64,000 nt of DNA from Silvibacterium bohemicum (lineage in GTDB: Bacteria; Acidobacteriota; Terriglobia; Terriglobales; Acidobacteriaceae), in assembly GCF_001006305.1 (NCBI RefSeq), contig NZ_LBHJ01000001.1, positions 248,001 through 312,000 on the forward strand, in the 5' to 3' direction. Of the stretch, positions 18,158 through 26,867 are shown one piece after another (the first letter of the stretch is position 1; each line of letters opens with the position of its first letter). A program made the translations under genes and the position numbers. A model generated the notes under the pieces. It was not told where the DNA came from. It saw nothing but the letters and a program-made list of their open reading frames with translations, and searched no databases.

Positions 18158-19094
18158 GAAGATCTCTCCCGGTCAGACGGATGAATACCGTTTCCAGATT
18201 GGGCTCGTTCATCCGGATATCGCGCACCCCGTAGTTGTTCGCTGCCTGCAGGATCTCGGGAAGCAGGCCGTCGACGCCTTGCGCGAAGAGCCGCAGCCCG
18301 GCGCTGGTCATCTCCAGGCCTCTGATCTGCGGCAACGCGTTCAGCCTGTCGATGAGCGGCTGCTTGCCGTCGTTCTGGCGCAGAGTCAACTCGATTACCG
18401 TGTCCGCGCCGAGAGTCGTCTTGAGATGAGCAGGCGCATCGAGCGCCAGCACCTTGCCGTGATCGATGATCGCCACGCGTTCGCAGAGCTCATCGGCTTC
18501 TTCCATGTAATGCGTGGTCAGAACCACGGTGATGCCTTCCTCGCGCAGCGAACGCACCGCGTCCCACATGGCGATGCGGCTTTGCGGATCGAGGCCGGCG
18601 CTGGGCTCATCGAGAAAGAGCACTGCCGGCCGATGTGCAATCGCGCGAGCGATCTGCACGCGCTGCTGCAGTCCGCCGGAGAGCTGATTAGGAAAGTTCG
18701 TGCCGCGCTCTTCGAGATGGAACTGGGCCAGCAAGTCTTTCGATCGCTGCTGCGCATCCGCACCGCTGTAGCCGAAATATTTGCAATGGAAGTAGAGGTT
18801 CTCGAAGATGGTGAGCGAACGATCGAGGGTGTTGTATTGCGGAACCACTCCGATATTGCGGCGCGCAGCCGCCGGATGCGCCACCACGTCGATACCGGCA
18901 ATCGTGACCTTGCCGCTGGTAGGAAGAACGCGCGTCGTGCAGATGCCGATGGTGGTGGTCTTGCCCGCGCCATTCGGGCCCAACAGCCCGAATAACTCGC
19001 CTTTTTCGACGGTGAGGTCGATGCCGTCGACCGCCGTCACGCGCTGCTGCTTGTCCTGATAGACCTTGCTGAGGCCGGAGATTTCGACGATCAC
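18150..19094 (-). CDS. ABC transporter ATP-binding protein (NodI/DrrA-like)
   Basis: A 314-residue ATPase. Walker A is GPNGAGKTTT, the Q-loop is VVPQYNTLD, the ABC signature is LSGGLQQRVQIARA, Walker B is VLFLDEPSAGLD, and the switch His lies in LTTHYMEEADE. The C-terminal extension of about 90 residues (TVIELTLRQNDGK onward) is typical of the drug-export (DrrA) and NodI subfamilies. It is the first gene of the two-gene exporter operon with the permease at 17345-18157. Confidence 0.93.
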   Translation of the reverse strand: MIVEISGLSKVYQDKQQRVTAVDGIDLTVEKGELFGLLGPNGAGKTTTIGICTTRVLPTSGKVTIAGIDVVAHPAAARRNIGVVPQYNTLDRSLTIFENLYFHCKYFGYSGADAQQRSKDLLAQFHLEERGTNFPNQLSGGLQQRVQIARAIAHRPAVLFLDEPSAGLDPQSRIAMWDAVRSLREEGITVVLTTHYMEEADELCERVAIIDHGKVLALDAPAHLKTTLGADTVIELTLRQNDGKQPLIDRLNALPQIRGLEMTSAGLRLFAQGVDGLLPEILQAANNYGVRDIRMNEPNLETVFIRLTGRDLRE

Positions 19095-19154
19095 CGGGGT
19101 GTTGTCCAGTCGGCGAAAGAGTAAGGAGACATTGACTCCAGTATACGAAAGCAG

Positions 19155-19370
19155 CTAGCTGGCGCGGCATTGTGCATGCCGATTGGCTTCGGTCACAATG
19201 AATATTCGAGAATCTTGCGGAGCATGTTCGCTCTTGGCTCGTTGTGTTGCATCGGGTATGGATACGAAAGCGTCGATAGATCGACCCCGGAAATAGTTCT
19301 GGCCTTCAGCTATTTCGAACCTGATCGCAGGATTGTCTCTTAAAACCGCCATGAGGCGATCTGTAATCAA
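19155..19370 (-). pseudogene. Possible gene remnant of unknown family
   Basis: A 71-residue frame beginning at a TTG with no ribosome binding site. The product has a balanced composition and a plausible folded look (NPAIRFEIAEGQNYFRG), which is unusual for a non-coding frame, yet it starts abruptly after a stop and matches nothing I recognise. Base composition here is lower in GC than in the flanking genes. It fills most of the 321-base space between the ABC operon and the acyltransferase; the rest of that space shows no feature. It may be a decayed gene fragment or chance. Confidence 0.25.
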
Positions 19371-19415
19371 GTCCCAGCTGATTCGGTTTTAGTGGCTGGA
19401 GAGAAGGAGCCTGGA

Positions 19416-20621
19416 TTGGCCCTGGCCAATGTGATCGAACAACCTGCCGCCACTGCGAGTTCACCCAGGCACTGGTATGCGGGTCTGGATGGCGTTCGTG
19501 CGATAGCCGTGACTTTGGTATTTACTCTCCACTACCTGGGCGCTCGAACGCTGGCGGTAGGATGGACCGGCGTCCCCATCTTCTTCGTCCTCTCCGGATT
19601 TCTAATCACCGGCATTCTTTATGACAATCGGAGCGAACTTCATCGCTTTCGTAATTTCTACGTCCGCCGGACTCTCAGAATATTCCCGCTGTACTATTTC
19701 GCCTGGATATTGATTCTGTTGGCGGCTTTGCTGCTAGCAGGGCAGTGGAGGCCGATTCACTTCCTCTGGTTGACCTATCTGGGCAACTACATCCGACTCA
19801 TCGCCGGTAATAAGCTTCCTGATCGGATCTACACCTTCAATGGTCCTCGGCTGCCTCTGGAAATCGGACATTTTTGGTCTCTTGCTGTCGAAGAGCAGTT
19901 CTATCTGATCTGGCCATTCATTGTGTTTCATCTCCGCGAACGTAAAAAGCTTATCCGAATTTGTATTTTGACCATCGTGTTTGTGCCGATCCTCCGTGCC
20001 GTTCTCTGGAAGCTTCTGCCGGAAAACACTTTATCGATGGACTTTCTGTACCGCATGACCTTTACTCAGTGCGACGCATTCCTTCTCGGCGGACTGTTGG
20101 CGCTCTGGCTGAGAGGTCCCGAAAAAGACCGCATGCTGCGTCATTCCAATAAGATTTTTGGGGTCTCGTTGGTTCTCTTCGTTGCAGCCTATCTGGCGAA
20201 TAACCATTGGCGGCTTGGCTATCTGTCCACTTCTTCCGGCTGGGTGTCTACGTATGGCTTCAGCCTTATCGACTTTGCGGCGGCCGGCCTTATTCTCTGC
20301 TCGTTGCGGCCATCGTCCGTGGTGAGTCGCGTGATGACGTTACCGCCCCTGCGTTTTCTCGGCAGATACAGCTATGGCTTTTACGTCTACCATGTGCCGT
20401 TGCAGCCTCTCCTCCGGCATTCTTTCCAGCCTGTTCTCAAACTCTTTCCAGCCCACGTCCGCTCCTTCGGTGAAGCGCTCGCCGTGGCGTTGTATTTCCT
20501 CATCGTCCTGTTCGTTTCGGTGTGTAGCTATCACCTCATTGAGCTTCCATTCCTGAGGATGAAAGATCGTTTCACTGTCCGAGATGCAAATCCTGGCGCG
20601 CAGGACCTTACCGTGGCGTAG
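19416..20621 (+). CDS. Acyltransferase 3 family membrane protein (OafA/YrhL-like)
   Basis: A roughly 401-residue integral membrane protein. The family start is WYAGLDGVRAIAVTLVFTLH, with the conserved His in the first membrane helix, followed by WTGVPIFFVLSGFLITGIL, FYVRRTLRIFPLYYFA and FWSLAVEEQFYLIWP. These enzymes O-acylate cell-surface polysaccharides or lipids. I prefer the TTG at 19416 because AAGGAG sits 6 bases upstream; an in-frame GTG at 19392 lacks such a site. The gene has lower GC than its neighbours, which is common for envelope-modifying genes and may reflect transfer. Confidence 0.9.
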   Translation: MALANVIEQPAATASSPRHWYAGLDGVRAIAVTLVFTLHYLGARTLAVGWTGVPIFFVLSGFLITGILYDNRSELHRFRNFYVRRTLRIFPLYYFAWILILLAALLLAGQWRPIHFLWLTYLGNYIRLIAGNKLPDRIYTFNGPRLPLEIGHFWSLAVEEQFYLIWPFIVFHLRERKKLIRICILTIVFVPILRAVLWKLLPENTLSMDFLYRMTFTQCDAFLLGGLLALWLRGPEKDRMLRHSNKIFGVSLVLFVAAYLANNHWRLGYLSTSSGWVSTYGFSLIDFAAAGLILCSLRPSSVVSRVMTLPPLRFLGRYSYGFYVYHVPLQPLLRHSFQPVLKLFPAHVRSFGEALAVALYFLIVLFVSVCSYHLIELPFLRMKDRFTVRDANPGAQDLTVA

Positions 20622-20709
20622 AGACGCGGCTTCTACTTTGGTATGGGAACGCGCTTGATCGAATCTTGAGTTATCTCTGCCGTAAGGAGCGGAAAACTGT
20701 TCCTGCAAT

Positions 20710-20733
20710 AAAAAAGGAGTGCGGATGCACTCC
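20710..20733 (-). terminator. Rho-independent terminator for the gene at 20772-21053
   Basis: Read on the minus strand, GGAGTGC, loop ATCC, GCACTCC is followed by a run of six T. The stem occupies 20716-20722 and 20727-20733. It lies about 40 bases past the stop of the small Cys/His protein gene. Confidence 0.85.
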
Positions 20734-20771
20734 CTTACACGGATCCCGCCCTCTCGAGAGAGCGGATGAAA

Positions 20772-21053
20772 TCAAGCAGCGTTCGACTTGCGCTCGTTCG
20801 GCTGAATCATCGAAGGCGTGCTTGAAACCGGCGCCATCACTCTCACTTCGCTGGCCTGCACAGCTTTCATGCGGCGAACTTCGCGCGCGCTGAGCGGGCG
20901 CATGGTGATGGGTGAGTAATAAACTTGGTTTCCGCAATCAAGGCAGACTTTGTAGGTCTGTTCCTGAAGCGTGAAGGGACGAGTCAGCCTTTCGTGGCTA
21001 CACCCGAAAAAAATCTCATAGAAGAAATTGAAAATCGTAAGGAAAATATTCAT
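20772..21053 (-). CDS. Small conserved protein with Cys/His metal-site pattern
   Basis: A 93-residue protein with a hydrophobic N-terminus (MNIFLTIFNFFYEIFFG) and then the segment CSHERLTRPFTLQEQTY followed by KVCLDCGNQVYYS. The C-x-H and C-x-x-C spacing suggests a single zinc site. I believe this is a lineage-specific family of acidobacteria, on the basis of the characteristic TRPFTLQ...YKVCLDCG pattern, but I cannot assign a function. Its own terminator follows and its upstream region is AT-rich, so it is likely an independent transcript. Confidence 0.75.
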   Translation of the reverse strand: MNIFLTIFNFFYEIFFGCSHERLTRPFTLQEQTYKVCLDCGNQVYYSPITMRPLSAREVRRMKAVQASEVRVMAPVSSTPSMIQPNERKSNAA

Positions 21054-21186
21054 TTTTCTGGCCTCCCCTTTTCGTCTCGTATCCGAGGTGCCACTCGGAG
21101 GGACCTGCAGTGCGCGGGCAGTGAGGGCTACTAAGCGCCTTTATTGGATGCGCGACCGGGAAAAATGTCGCTTGGGGAGGCAAAAA

Positions 21187-22200
21187 TTACGTTGTCAGGC
21201 GGATTACGATCTTGCCGAAGTGCGAAGCTTTCTCCATCAGGGCTAAGGCTTTAGGCGCATCGTCGAAGCTAAACCGCTGATCCACCTGGGGTTGAAGCTT
21301 GTTGAGAGCAATGGCCCGGTTCATCTCCTCGAAATCTGCCCGGGAGCCGACATAAATGCCGTGCAGGTGAGCCTGCTTGTGAAGGAGGGATCGGATTTCG
21401 ATTGGGTGAGGTGATTCCGCCAGGACCCCAATCTGTGCGATCCGGCCGCCCACGCGAATCGCTCTCACGGATTGCCCAAACGTGCCAGCGCCGCCCACTT
21501 CGATTACCAGGTCCGCTCCCCGGCCGCCGGTCTGTTCTACGACCCACTTCGCCCAATCCTCCTGGCGCTTGTAGTTGAGGCCGGCATCGAGCCCCAGTTT
21601 CCCGGCGCGAGCCAGTTTTTCGTCGCTGCTCGAAGTCCCTAACACTCGCGCTCCCAGCATCTTGGCGAATTGCAGGGCGAAGATGGAAACCCCGCCCGTC
21701 CCCTGAATCACGACGGTATCTCCCGCCTTGGTTTGTCCTGCGTGAACCACCGCATTCCATGCGGTAACGGCGGCGCAGGGTAGAGTCGCGGCCTCCTCCC
21801 AGCTGAGATGAGCAGGAATCTCAACCAGTCCGTTTTCGTCCACCAGCACGAATTCAGCCAGGGTCCCATCGATATCGCCGCCCAGTGCGCCGCGCTGCTT
21901 GGCCGCCTCGGGAGGTCCATCGATCCAGTTCTGCATGAAAATGCCGGCCACACGCTGCCTGATTTTTACGCGCGTCACCTTTTCGCCGATCGCAACAACC
22001 TCACCCGCGCCATCGGAGCAGGGAATCCGTGGCAACGCCATCTTCGGGTTGTAGCGGCCCGAGACCGTCAGCAGATCGCGATAATTGAGCGAAACAGCGT
22101 AGACCTTGACCACGACCTGGGTGCCCGAGGGTTGAGGCATAGGCCGTTCTGTAAGTGCAAGATGGTCGAGGCCGAAGGCAGATATTTCCCAAACTTTCAT
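21187..22200 (-). CDS. Zinc-independent medium-chain NAD(P)-dependent oxidoreductase
   Basis: A 337-residue MDR-superfamily enzyme. The GroES-like domain has SLNYRDLLTVSGRYNPK and the Rossmann domain VIQGTGGVSIFALQFAKMLG. The Cys/His ligands of the catalytic zinc and the structural-zinc loop are both missing, which points to the quinone-oxidoreductase-like branch (NADPH-dependent reductase of quinones or enones) and not to a classical alcohol dehydrogenase. The substrate is unknown. A partial interspersed repeat lies before its 3' end near 21097-21110. Confidence 0.85.
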   Translation of the reverse strand: MKVWEISAFGLDHLALTERPMPQPSGTQVVVKVYAVSLNYRDLLTVSGRYNPKMALPRIPCSDGAGEVVAIGEKVTRVKIRQRVAGIFMQNWIDGPPEAAKQRGALGGDIDGTLAEFVLVDENGLVEIPAHLSWEEAATLPCAAVTAWNAVVHAGQTKAGDTVVIQGTGGVSIFALQFAKMLGARVLGTSSSDEKLARAGKLGLDAGLNYKRQEDWAKWVVEQTGGRGADLVIEVGGAGTFGQSVRAIRVGGRIAQIGVLAESPHPIEIRSLLHKQAHLHGIYVGSRADFEEMNRAIALNKLQPQVDQRFSFDDAPKALALMEKASHFGKIVIRLTT

Positions 22201-22288
22201 CGTTTCTCCGTTACAAAAGACTGCCGCTTTTCTTCAGGGAAGCGCCATATCTGCGGCGGATAGGGCGCTTTGGGGTTAGCATAAAGGT

Positions 22289-22531
22289 ATGGCCAGAGGA
22301 TGGGAAAGCAAGTCAGTCGAAGATCAGGTCGCCGATCAGGAAGCCGCGTCTTCGAACGCAATCAACCACCGTGTGGCCAGTGCCGCGCACGCCGAACGAC
22401 AGCGTCAACGCCAAGCACTTGAGTTACAGCGTGAGCGCATTTTGGATGAACGTACCTCGAGTCCCCACCGGCGCGCTGCGCTGGAGGCCGCTTTGGCCGA
22501 CATCGAGGCGCGCCTGAATCAAATTCCGTAA
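22289..22531 (+). CDS. Small charged hypothetical protein
   Basis: An 80-residue hydrophilic protein, almost entirely predicted helix and rich in Arg, Glu, Ala and Gln (AERQRQRQALELQRERIL). The start motif MARGWESKSVEDQ looks like a family signature in acidobacteria. AAAGGT precedes the ATG. It has no membrane segment or metal site. It is convergent with the SDR gene, with 3 bases between the stops. Function unknown. Confidence 0.7.
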   Translation: MARGWESKSVEDQVADQEAASSNAINHRVASAAHAERQRQRQALELQRERILDERTSSPHRRAALEAALADIEARLNQIP

Positions 22532-22534
22532 CTG

Positions 22535-23329
22535 CTACCGTTGCTTTCTATTGAACATCATGGAATTCGCCTGATCGATGGATGTCATCGACACGCGGGC
22601 GATGTTGACGTGCGACGGCCGCGTTGCCGTCCATACAATCGCGTCTGCAACGTCCGCGGGTGAAAGCGGCGTGATGTTCTGATAGACCTTGGCGGCGCGC
22701 TCATCGTCGCCGCGAAAACGAACCAGGCTGAAGTCGGTTTCGACCATGCCTGGATCGATGCTGGTCACGCGCACCGGCGTTCCGAGCAGGTCCTGGCGCA
22801 ACCCATCGTTGATGGCTCTCTCGGCAGCCTTGGTGGCGCAGTAGACCGCGCCGCTGGGATACGTCATCTCTCCGGCGGTCGAGCCCATATTGATCACGTG
22901 CCCTGACCCGCGCTCCACCATGCCGGGCACCACGGCGCGCGTGACGTAGAGCAGTCCCTTCACGTTGGTGTCGATCATCTCGTCCCAGTCTTCGGTGTGA
23001 CCTGCATAGAGCTTGTCCAGGCCGCGGCTGAGGCCGGCATTGTTGACCAGCACATCGATCCGCTTCCATTCCTCGGGAAGATTCTCGACTGCACTCGTTA
23101 CTGCGGCGTTCTGCTGAACATCGAGCGCAAAGGCATGCACGTCCGCAGCACCTGCCTGCTTGAGTCCGGGCGTCATTTCATTCAAACGATCGATACGGCG
23201 CGCCGCCAGCAGCAAACGAGCGCCCTCCTGAGCAAAAGCCTGTGCGCAGGCTGCGCCGATGCCGGCGCTCGCTCCGGTAATGAAGACAGTCTTTCCTTGC
23301 AGCTTTCCCATAGAGGTATCGTAAGTCAC
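22535..23329 (-). CDS. Short-chain dehydrogenase/reductase (YdfG-like)
   Basis: A 264-residue classical SDR. The cofactor motif is VFITGASAGIGAACAQAF, with LLLAARRIDRL suggesting NADP(H) preference; NNAGLSRG follows, then the catalytic Ser in NMGSTAGEM and Tyr-Lys in VYCATKAAE. This resembles the YdfG/serine 3-dehydrogenase group acting on 3-hydroxy acids. The GTG start at 23329 overlaps the stop of the upstream gene (GTGA); an ATG six codons further in is an alternative. It forms an operon with the beta-hydroxyacid dehydrogenase, and both suggest hydroxy-acid metabolism. Confidence 0.9.
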   Translation of the reverse strand: MTYDTSMGKLQGKTVFITGASAGIGAACAQAFAQEGARLLLAARRIDRLNEMTPGLKQAGAADVHAFALDVQQNAAVTSAVENLPEEWKRIDVLVNNAGLSRGLDKLYAGHTEDWDEMIDTNVKGLLYVTRAVVPGMVERGSGHVINMGSTAGEMTYPSGAVYCATKAAERAINDGLRQDLLGTPVRVTSIDPGMVETDFSLVRFRGDDERAAKVYQNITPLSPADVADAIVWTATRPSHVNIARVSMTSIDQANSMMFNRKQR

Positions 23330-24207
23330 TGCTGCTCGAGCGTCTTGGCTTTGGCCAGCCGATAGTATCCGGCAGCCCAGTCTTCGTCCCGCATTCCGGC
23401 TTCGATGGCATTCTCCAGATGAGCGGCGAAGGCATCGCCCAGAGGAGTTTTGACTCCCGCGTTATGTGCCGCTTCGCGAAAAAGGCGCATATCCTTTTCG
23501 CCCAGGCCGATTGTTCCTCCCGGCGGTTGAGGCGGGTTGAGAATGATCTTGCTATAAGCCTGGTAGAACGGCGATTGGAAGAGCGCGCTGTTGATGGTCT
23601 CTAAAAAAAGCGCAGGCTCGATGCCGTTGGCCTCCGCATACACCAGCGTTTCGGAGAGCGAGGCGATCATTGCGGTGATGAGGAAATTTCCGCCGAGCTT
23701 GAGGGCATGTGCGCTTGAGGGTTTTTCCGAGACGACGGTCACGCCCCGGCTAAAGGATTGGAGCAGCGGCCGAACCGGCTGGATTGAAGCGTCGGCGCCT
23801 GCCGCCACCACCCAAAGCTTTCCATCTTCGGCGACATTCGGCCGTCCGAAGACCGGAGCAGCTACGAAGTCCTGGCCTCTCGCACGATGATCGGCGGTCA
23901 GCCGATCGGAAAGCGCAACGCTGATCGTGCTGAGAGAGACGTGAATGGCTCCCGGCGCAATTGCCGCGAGCAAGCCGCTCTCGTAGACAACGTGAACGAG
24001 AGATGTGTCGTCCATCAACATGGTGAAGACGATCTCAGCGCCGGCCACCGCTTCTGACGGCGTGCCGCCGACATTCGCTCCCGCGCTCTTGAGCGTCTGC
24101 GTCTTATCCAGGCTACGATTCCAGACTGTCAGTTCATGACCCGCCCCGATGAGATGACGCGCGATGGCGCTCCCCATCTTGCCCAGGCCCAAAAATGCGA
24201 TGCGCAT
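23326..24207 (-). CDS. NAD(P)-dependent beta-hydroxyacid dehydrogenase
   Basis: A 293-residue member of the 3-hydroxyisobutyrate dehydrogenase family. The Rossmann motif is IAFLGLGKMGSAIARHL, with Asn-Arg (TVWNRS) at the position that usually favours NADP(H). The catalytic Lys region reads HALKLGGNFLITAMIAS. Members reduce or oxidise 3-hydroxyisobutyrate, tartronate semialdehyde, succinic semialdehyde or glyoxylate; the exact substrate is uncertain. Coupled by overlap to the downstream SDR gene. Confidence 0.88.
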   Translation of the reverse strand: MRIAFLGLGKMGSAIARHLIGAGHELTVWNRSLDKTQTLKSAGANVGGTPSEAVAGAEIVFTMLMDDTSLVHVVYESGLLAAIAPGAIHVSLSTISVALSDRLTADHRARGQDFVAAPVFGRPNVAEDGKLWVVAAGADASIQPVRPLLQSFSRGVTVVSEKPSSAHALKLGGNFLITAMIASLSETLVYAEANGIEPALFLETINSALFQSPFYQAYSKIILNPPQPPGGTIGLGEKDMRLFREAAHNAGVKTPLGDAFAAHLENAIEAGMRDEDWAAGYYRLAKAKTLEQQ

Positions 24208-24283
24208 GCAATCTCCTGCGAAATGCCGTTTTCTTGATTGGATGACGCACAGAGAGAAATCGACCCAAAGGGAATCGAGGCAG

Positions 24284-24314
24284 AAAAAAATGGCCGCTCT
24301 GAACGAGCGGCCAT
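24284..24314 (-). terminator. Rho-independent terminator for the OmpA-family gene
   Basis: The stem is ATGGCCGCTC (24290-24299) with GAGCGGCCAT (24305-24314) and loop TGAAC. On the minus strand a T-run follows (24284-24290). It lies about 25 bases past the stop of the gene at 24337-25959. Confidence 0.9.
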
Positions 24315-24336
24315 AGGTTTGTTCACGAGAGAAGTC

Positions 24337-25959
24337 TTATTGCTGGGGCTCGCTTGAAACCCCGGTGGCATAGGGCTTGGCCGGTTGCTGTTGAGCAGGA
24401 GGTTGCGGCGAATTCATCGATGCCGCACCGCCCGAGGTGGGAGCCGACTCCTGCACGCCGATCGAGTTGCCGGAGACGACCAACTGCACGCGGCGATTCT
24501 CCGCACGGCCCGAGGCGCTGGAGTTATCCGCTACCGGATCGCTCTTGCCATAGCCCGCGGCGCTGATGTTGCTCTGGGATACGCCCTGGCTCTGCAGGTA
24601 GTCGCGAACCGCGTCGGCGCGCTCTTCGGAGAGCTTCTGGTTATATTCATCCGTGCCCACGTTGTCGGTATAGCCCTCCACCTGCAGATTCAATCCAGGA
24701 TAGGAGAGAAGAATGCCCGATACCTTGGCCAGCTTCTCGCGGGCGTCCGTCTTAAGCGTGTACTTATTGAAATCGAACAATACATCCGACATGTTCACGA
24801 TCAGTCCCCGCGCTGTTTCCCGAGTCTCGAGAACGGCGCTGAGCTGGGTCTTCAGCTTCTCGCGCATCTGTTCGGTCTGGTCGGTAGCCTGCTGCGCCTG
24901 GTGCTGGGCTGCGGCCTGTTCTGCCTTCGCTCGCTCTGCCGCCGCCTCCGCCTCCGCAGCGCGGGCTTCCGCTTGAGCCTTTTCGGCTGCCGCTTGCTGT
25001 GCCGCCAGCGCCGATTGCTGCGCGGACTGTTCGGCCTGCATGCGAGCCTGCTGCTGATGCAGGTCGTCTTCTGCCTTCATCTTGCGGATGGTCATGATGC
25101 GCGCATCTTCCGCGGTCTGCACCGCCTCGCGCGCGTAGGTGATCTCCTGCTTGCGGTCTTTCTTGTGCTCGTCGAAATCCTGAGCGTTCCCCAGATCCTG
25201 CTTGGCCGTCGCCAGGGTATCCGCCGCGTACTTATCGGCTCCCTCGGCTTCCGCGATCTGTATGGCGTTGATAGCCTCGTACAACTCGAGAGGAGAACGC
25301 TCATTCCGATTGATGGGATGAAGCACCGAATGCTCGCCCGCGGTCTGCACATAAGCTCCGCGCGGCAACAGAGAGAAGTGAGCATTCACCTGCTCAATGA
25401 TTCCCTGGGTCTTATCCGGCACGACAAAGTTTTGCAGAACGACGAGATCGCTGGGCATCGTCACTGCGTAATATGGCTCCGCGGTCACGATAAGTCCGTA
25501 GGCCTGCAGGTCGGTGGTCACCGTGATCGCGCTCTTCGATCCATCGGGAAGAACTTCACCTAAGTTGATGGGACGTCCTTCGGGAGTAATCGCCCAAAGA
25601 ACATAAGTGAGATATTCAACGCCGAAGCTGTTGGCCGGAACCAAACCTTCGAATTTAGCGTCGATGACCATGCGGCCGCGCCGGCTTTCGACCGATGCCG
25701 AACCCTTGCTTTGAGCCATCAAGCTCGTTCCCTGGAAGCCGATCTTGGTCGCTCCGCTGCGATGGAAGTAGTTGATCGCGGGAATATCCCGGCCGACCAC
25801 AGTTACCTTGTAAACAGGCACGCCGTCCCGCATTTCTGCCTGCGGCTGTTGCTGCTGCTGTTGAGGCCATTGGTGATTCGCTGTGGGATTCATTTCCTGC
25901 GCGCCGGCTACTCCGCACGCCGCACATGTTATCCAAGTCAAGAGTTGTTTCTTCTTCAT
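24337..25959 (-). CDS. OmpA-family peptidoglycan-binding protein with long coiled coil
   Basis: Start set at the ATG at 25959, which gives a Sec signal (MKKKQLLTWITCAACGVAGAQ) and 540 residues; upstream in-frame sequence is not signal-like. The order is: a beta-rich N-terminal domain (about residues 45-230), a helical region resembling DUF4398 (YAADTLATAKQDLGNAQDFD), an Ala/Gln/Glu-rich coiled coil of roughly 90 residues, and a C-terminal OmpA domain (VLFDFNKYTLKTDAREKL, VEGYTDNVGTDEYNQKLSEE, NRRVQLVVSG). The OmpA domain binds peptidoglycan, so the protein probably spans the periplasm. A single gene with its own terminator. Confidence 0.85.
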   Translation of the reverse strand: MKKKQLLTWITCAACGVAGAQEMNPTANHQWPQQQQQQPQAEMRDGVPVYKVTVVGRDIPAINYFHRSGATKIGFQGTSLMAQSKGSASVESRRGRMVIDAKFEGLVPANSFGVEYLTYVLWAITPEGRPINLGEVLPDGSKSAITVTTDLQAYGLIVTAEPYYAVTMPSDLVVLQNFVVPDKTQGIIEQVNAHFSLLPRGAYVQTAGEHSVLHPINRNERSPLELYEAINAIQIAEAEGADKYAADTLATAKQDLGNAQDFDEHKKDRKQEITYAREAVQTAEDARIMTIRKMKAEDDLHQQQARMQAEQSAQQSALAAQQAAAEKAQAEARAAEAEAAAERAKAEQAAAQHQAQQATDQTEQMREKLKTQLSAVLETRETARGLIVNMSDVLFDFNKYTLKTDAREKLAKVSGILLSYPGLNLQVEGYTDNVGTDEYNQKLSEERADAVRDYLQSQGVSQSNISAAGYGKSDPVADNSSASGRAENRRVQLVVSGNSIGVQESAPTSGGAASMNSPQPPAQQQPAKPYATGVSSEPQQ

Positions 25960-26133
25960 ATCTTCAATCCATCTTTCTCCGGCGCGCGAAGCGGCCCAGG
26001 GGTATCGCGCGCTTGAAGGGCTCTTATTGCGCGCGTCCGATAAGCATGGATGCGAAGAATGAAGATAGGGGTGGCTCAAGCGCCTTTCATAAGCGCTCGA
26101 AGCCGGAAGAAGTGTAACTATGGTAAGGAAAAA

Positions 26134-26853
26134 TTATGCTTGCGGGGCAACCAATCGGTGCGCAAGCGCAAACATCGCAAGTTCCAATCGCGTCGAAACG
26201 CCCGTCTTATCGAAGATATTCGATAAGTGCCGCTTGACGGTTTCTTCGCTCAGCGTGAATTGCTTGGCGATGTCGCGATTGCTGCAGCCTTCCACGATGC
26301 AGCCCACCACTTCCATCTCTCGAGGCGTGAGACCGAAGGTTTTACGCTCCGGAACGGCGGCTTGCTTCATCAGTTCGTGCAGTGCGCCCACCAGATTCAC
26401 GACGCGCCGTCCGCCGATCCAGTAATCGCCGGCGACTACGGTGCGAATCGCATTGCTCAGGTGATCGGCAAGGGCATCCTTGAGCACGATTCCCCGGGCG
26501 CCGATCTGCAGCGCCTCGATGATCTCCTGGGGCGTGACGGTGCTGGTGAGCAGGATGATCTTCACCGTGGGCGATCCGCTCATGATGGCGCGCATCGCTT
26601 CGAGACCAGGGAGTCGCGGCATGTTCAGGTCAAGCAGGAGAATGTCGGGGAGCAGGTCGAGCGTCTGGGTGATGGCCTCATCGCCGTCGCCAGCTTCGCC
26701 GACCACGCTGAATCCTTCATCGGATTGCAGCATGTTGCGTACGCCGATGCGTACCACGGGATGGTCATCCGCAAGCAGAATGCGAACATCGGGCAAGCCG
26801 GACGTTTTGCTACGGGCAGGGGGATTTTTCATTGGTTTGGTCCGCAGGGTCAT
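26134..26853 (-). CDS. NarL/FixJ-type response regulator
   Basis: A 239-residue regulator. The receiver domain has acidic pair ADDHP, phospho-acceptor Asp in ILLLDLNMP and conserved Lys in IVLKDAL. The C-terminal LuxR-type HTH reads LTPREMEVVGCIVEGCSNRD and ETVKRHLSNIFDKTGV. The start is uncertain: an ATG at 26853 is used, a TTG at 26859 is possible, and neither has a good ribosome binding site, so translation may be coupled to the REC-HPt gene that ends 14 bases upstream. Together they may form a phosphorelay. Confidence 0.9.
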   Translation of the reverse strand: MTLRTKPMKNPPARSKTSGLPDVRILLADDHPVVRIGVRNMLQSDEGFSVVGEAGDGDEAITQTLDLLPDILLLDLNMPRLPGLEAMRAIMSGSPTVKIILLTSTVTPQEIIEALQIGARGIVLKDALADHLSNAIRTVVAGDYWIGGRRVVNLVGALHELMKQAAVPERKTFGLTPREMEVVGCIVEGCSNRDIAKQFTLSEETVKRHLSNIFDKTGVSTRLELAMFALAHRLVAPQA

Positions 26854-26867
26854 GGTCAATTAATTGG

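Noticed and set aside
20925-21134. Plus-strand frame opposite the small Cys/His protein
   Set aside because: The minus-strand product has the conserved Cys/His pattern and its own terminator.
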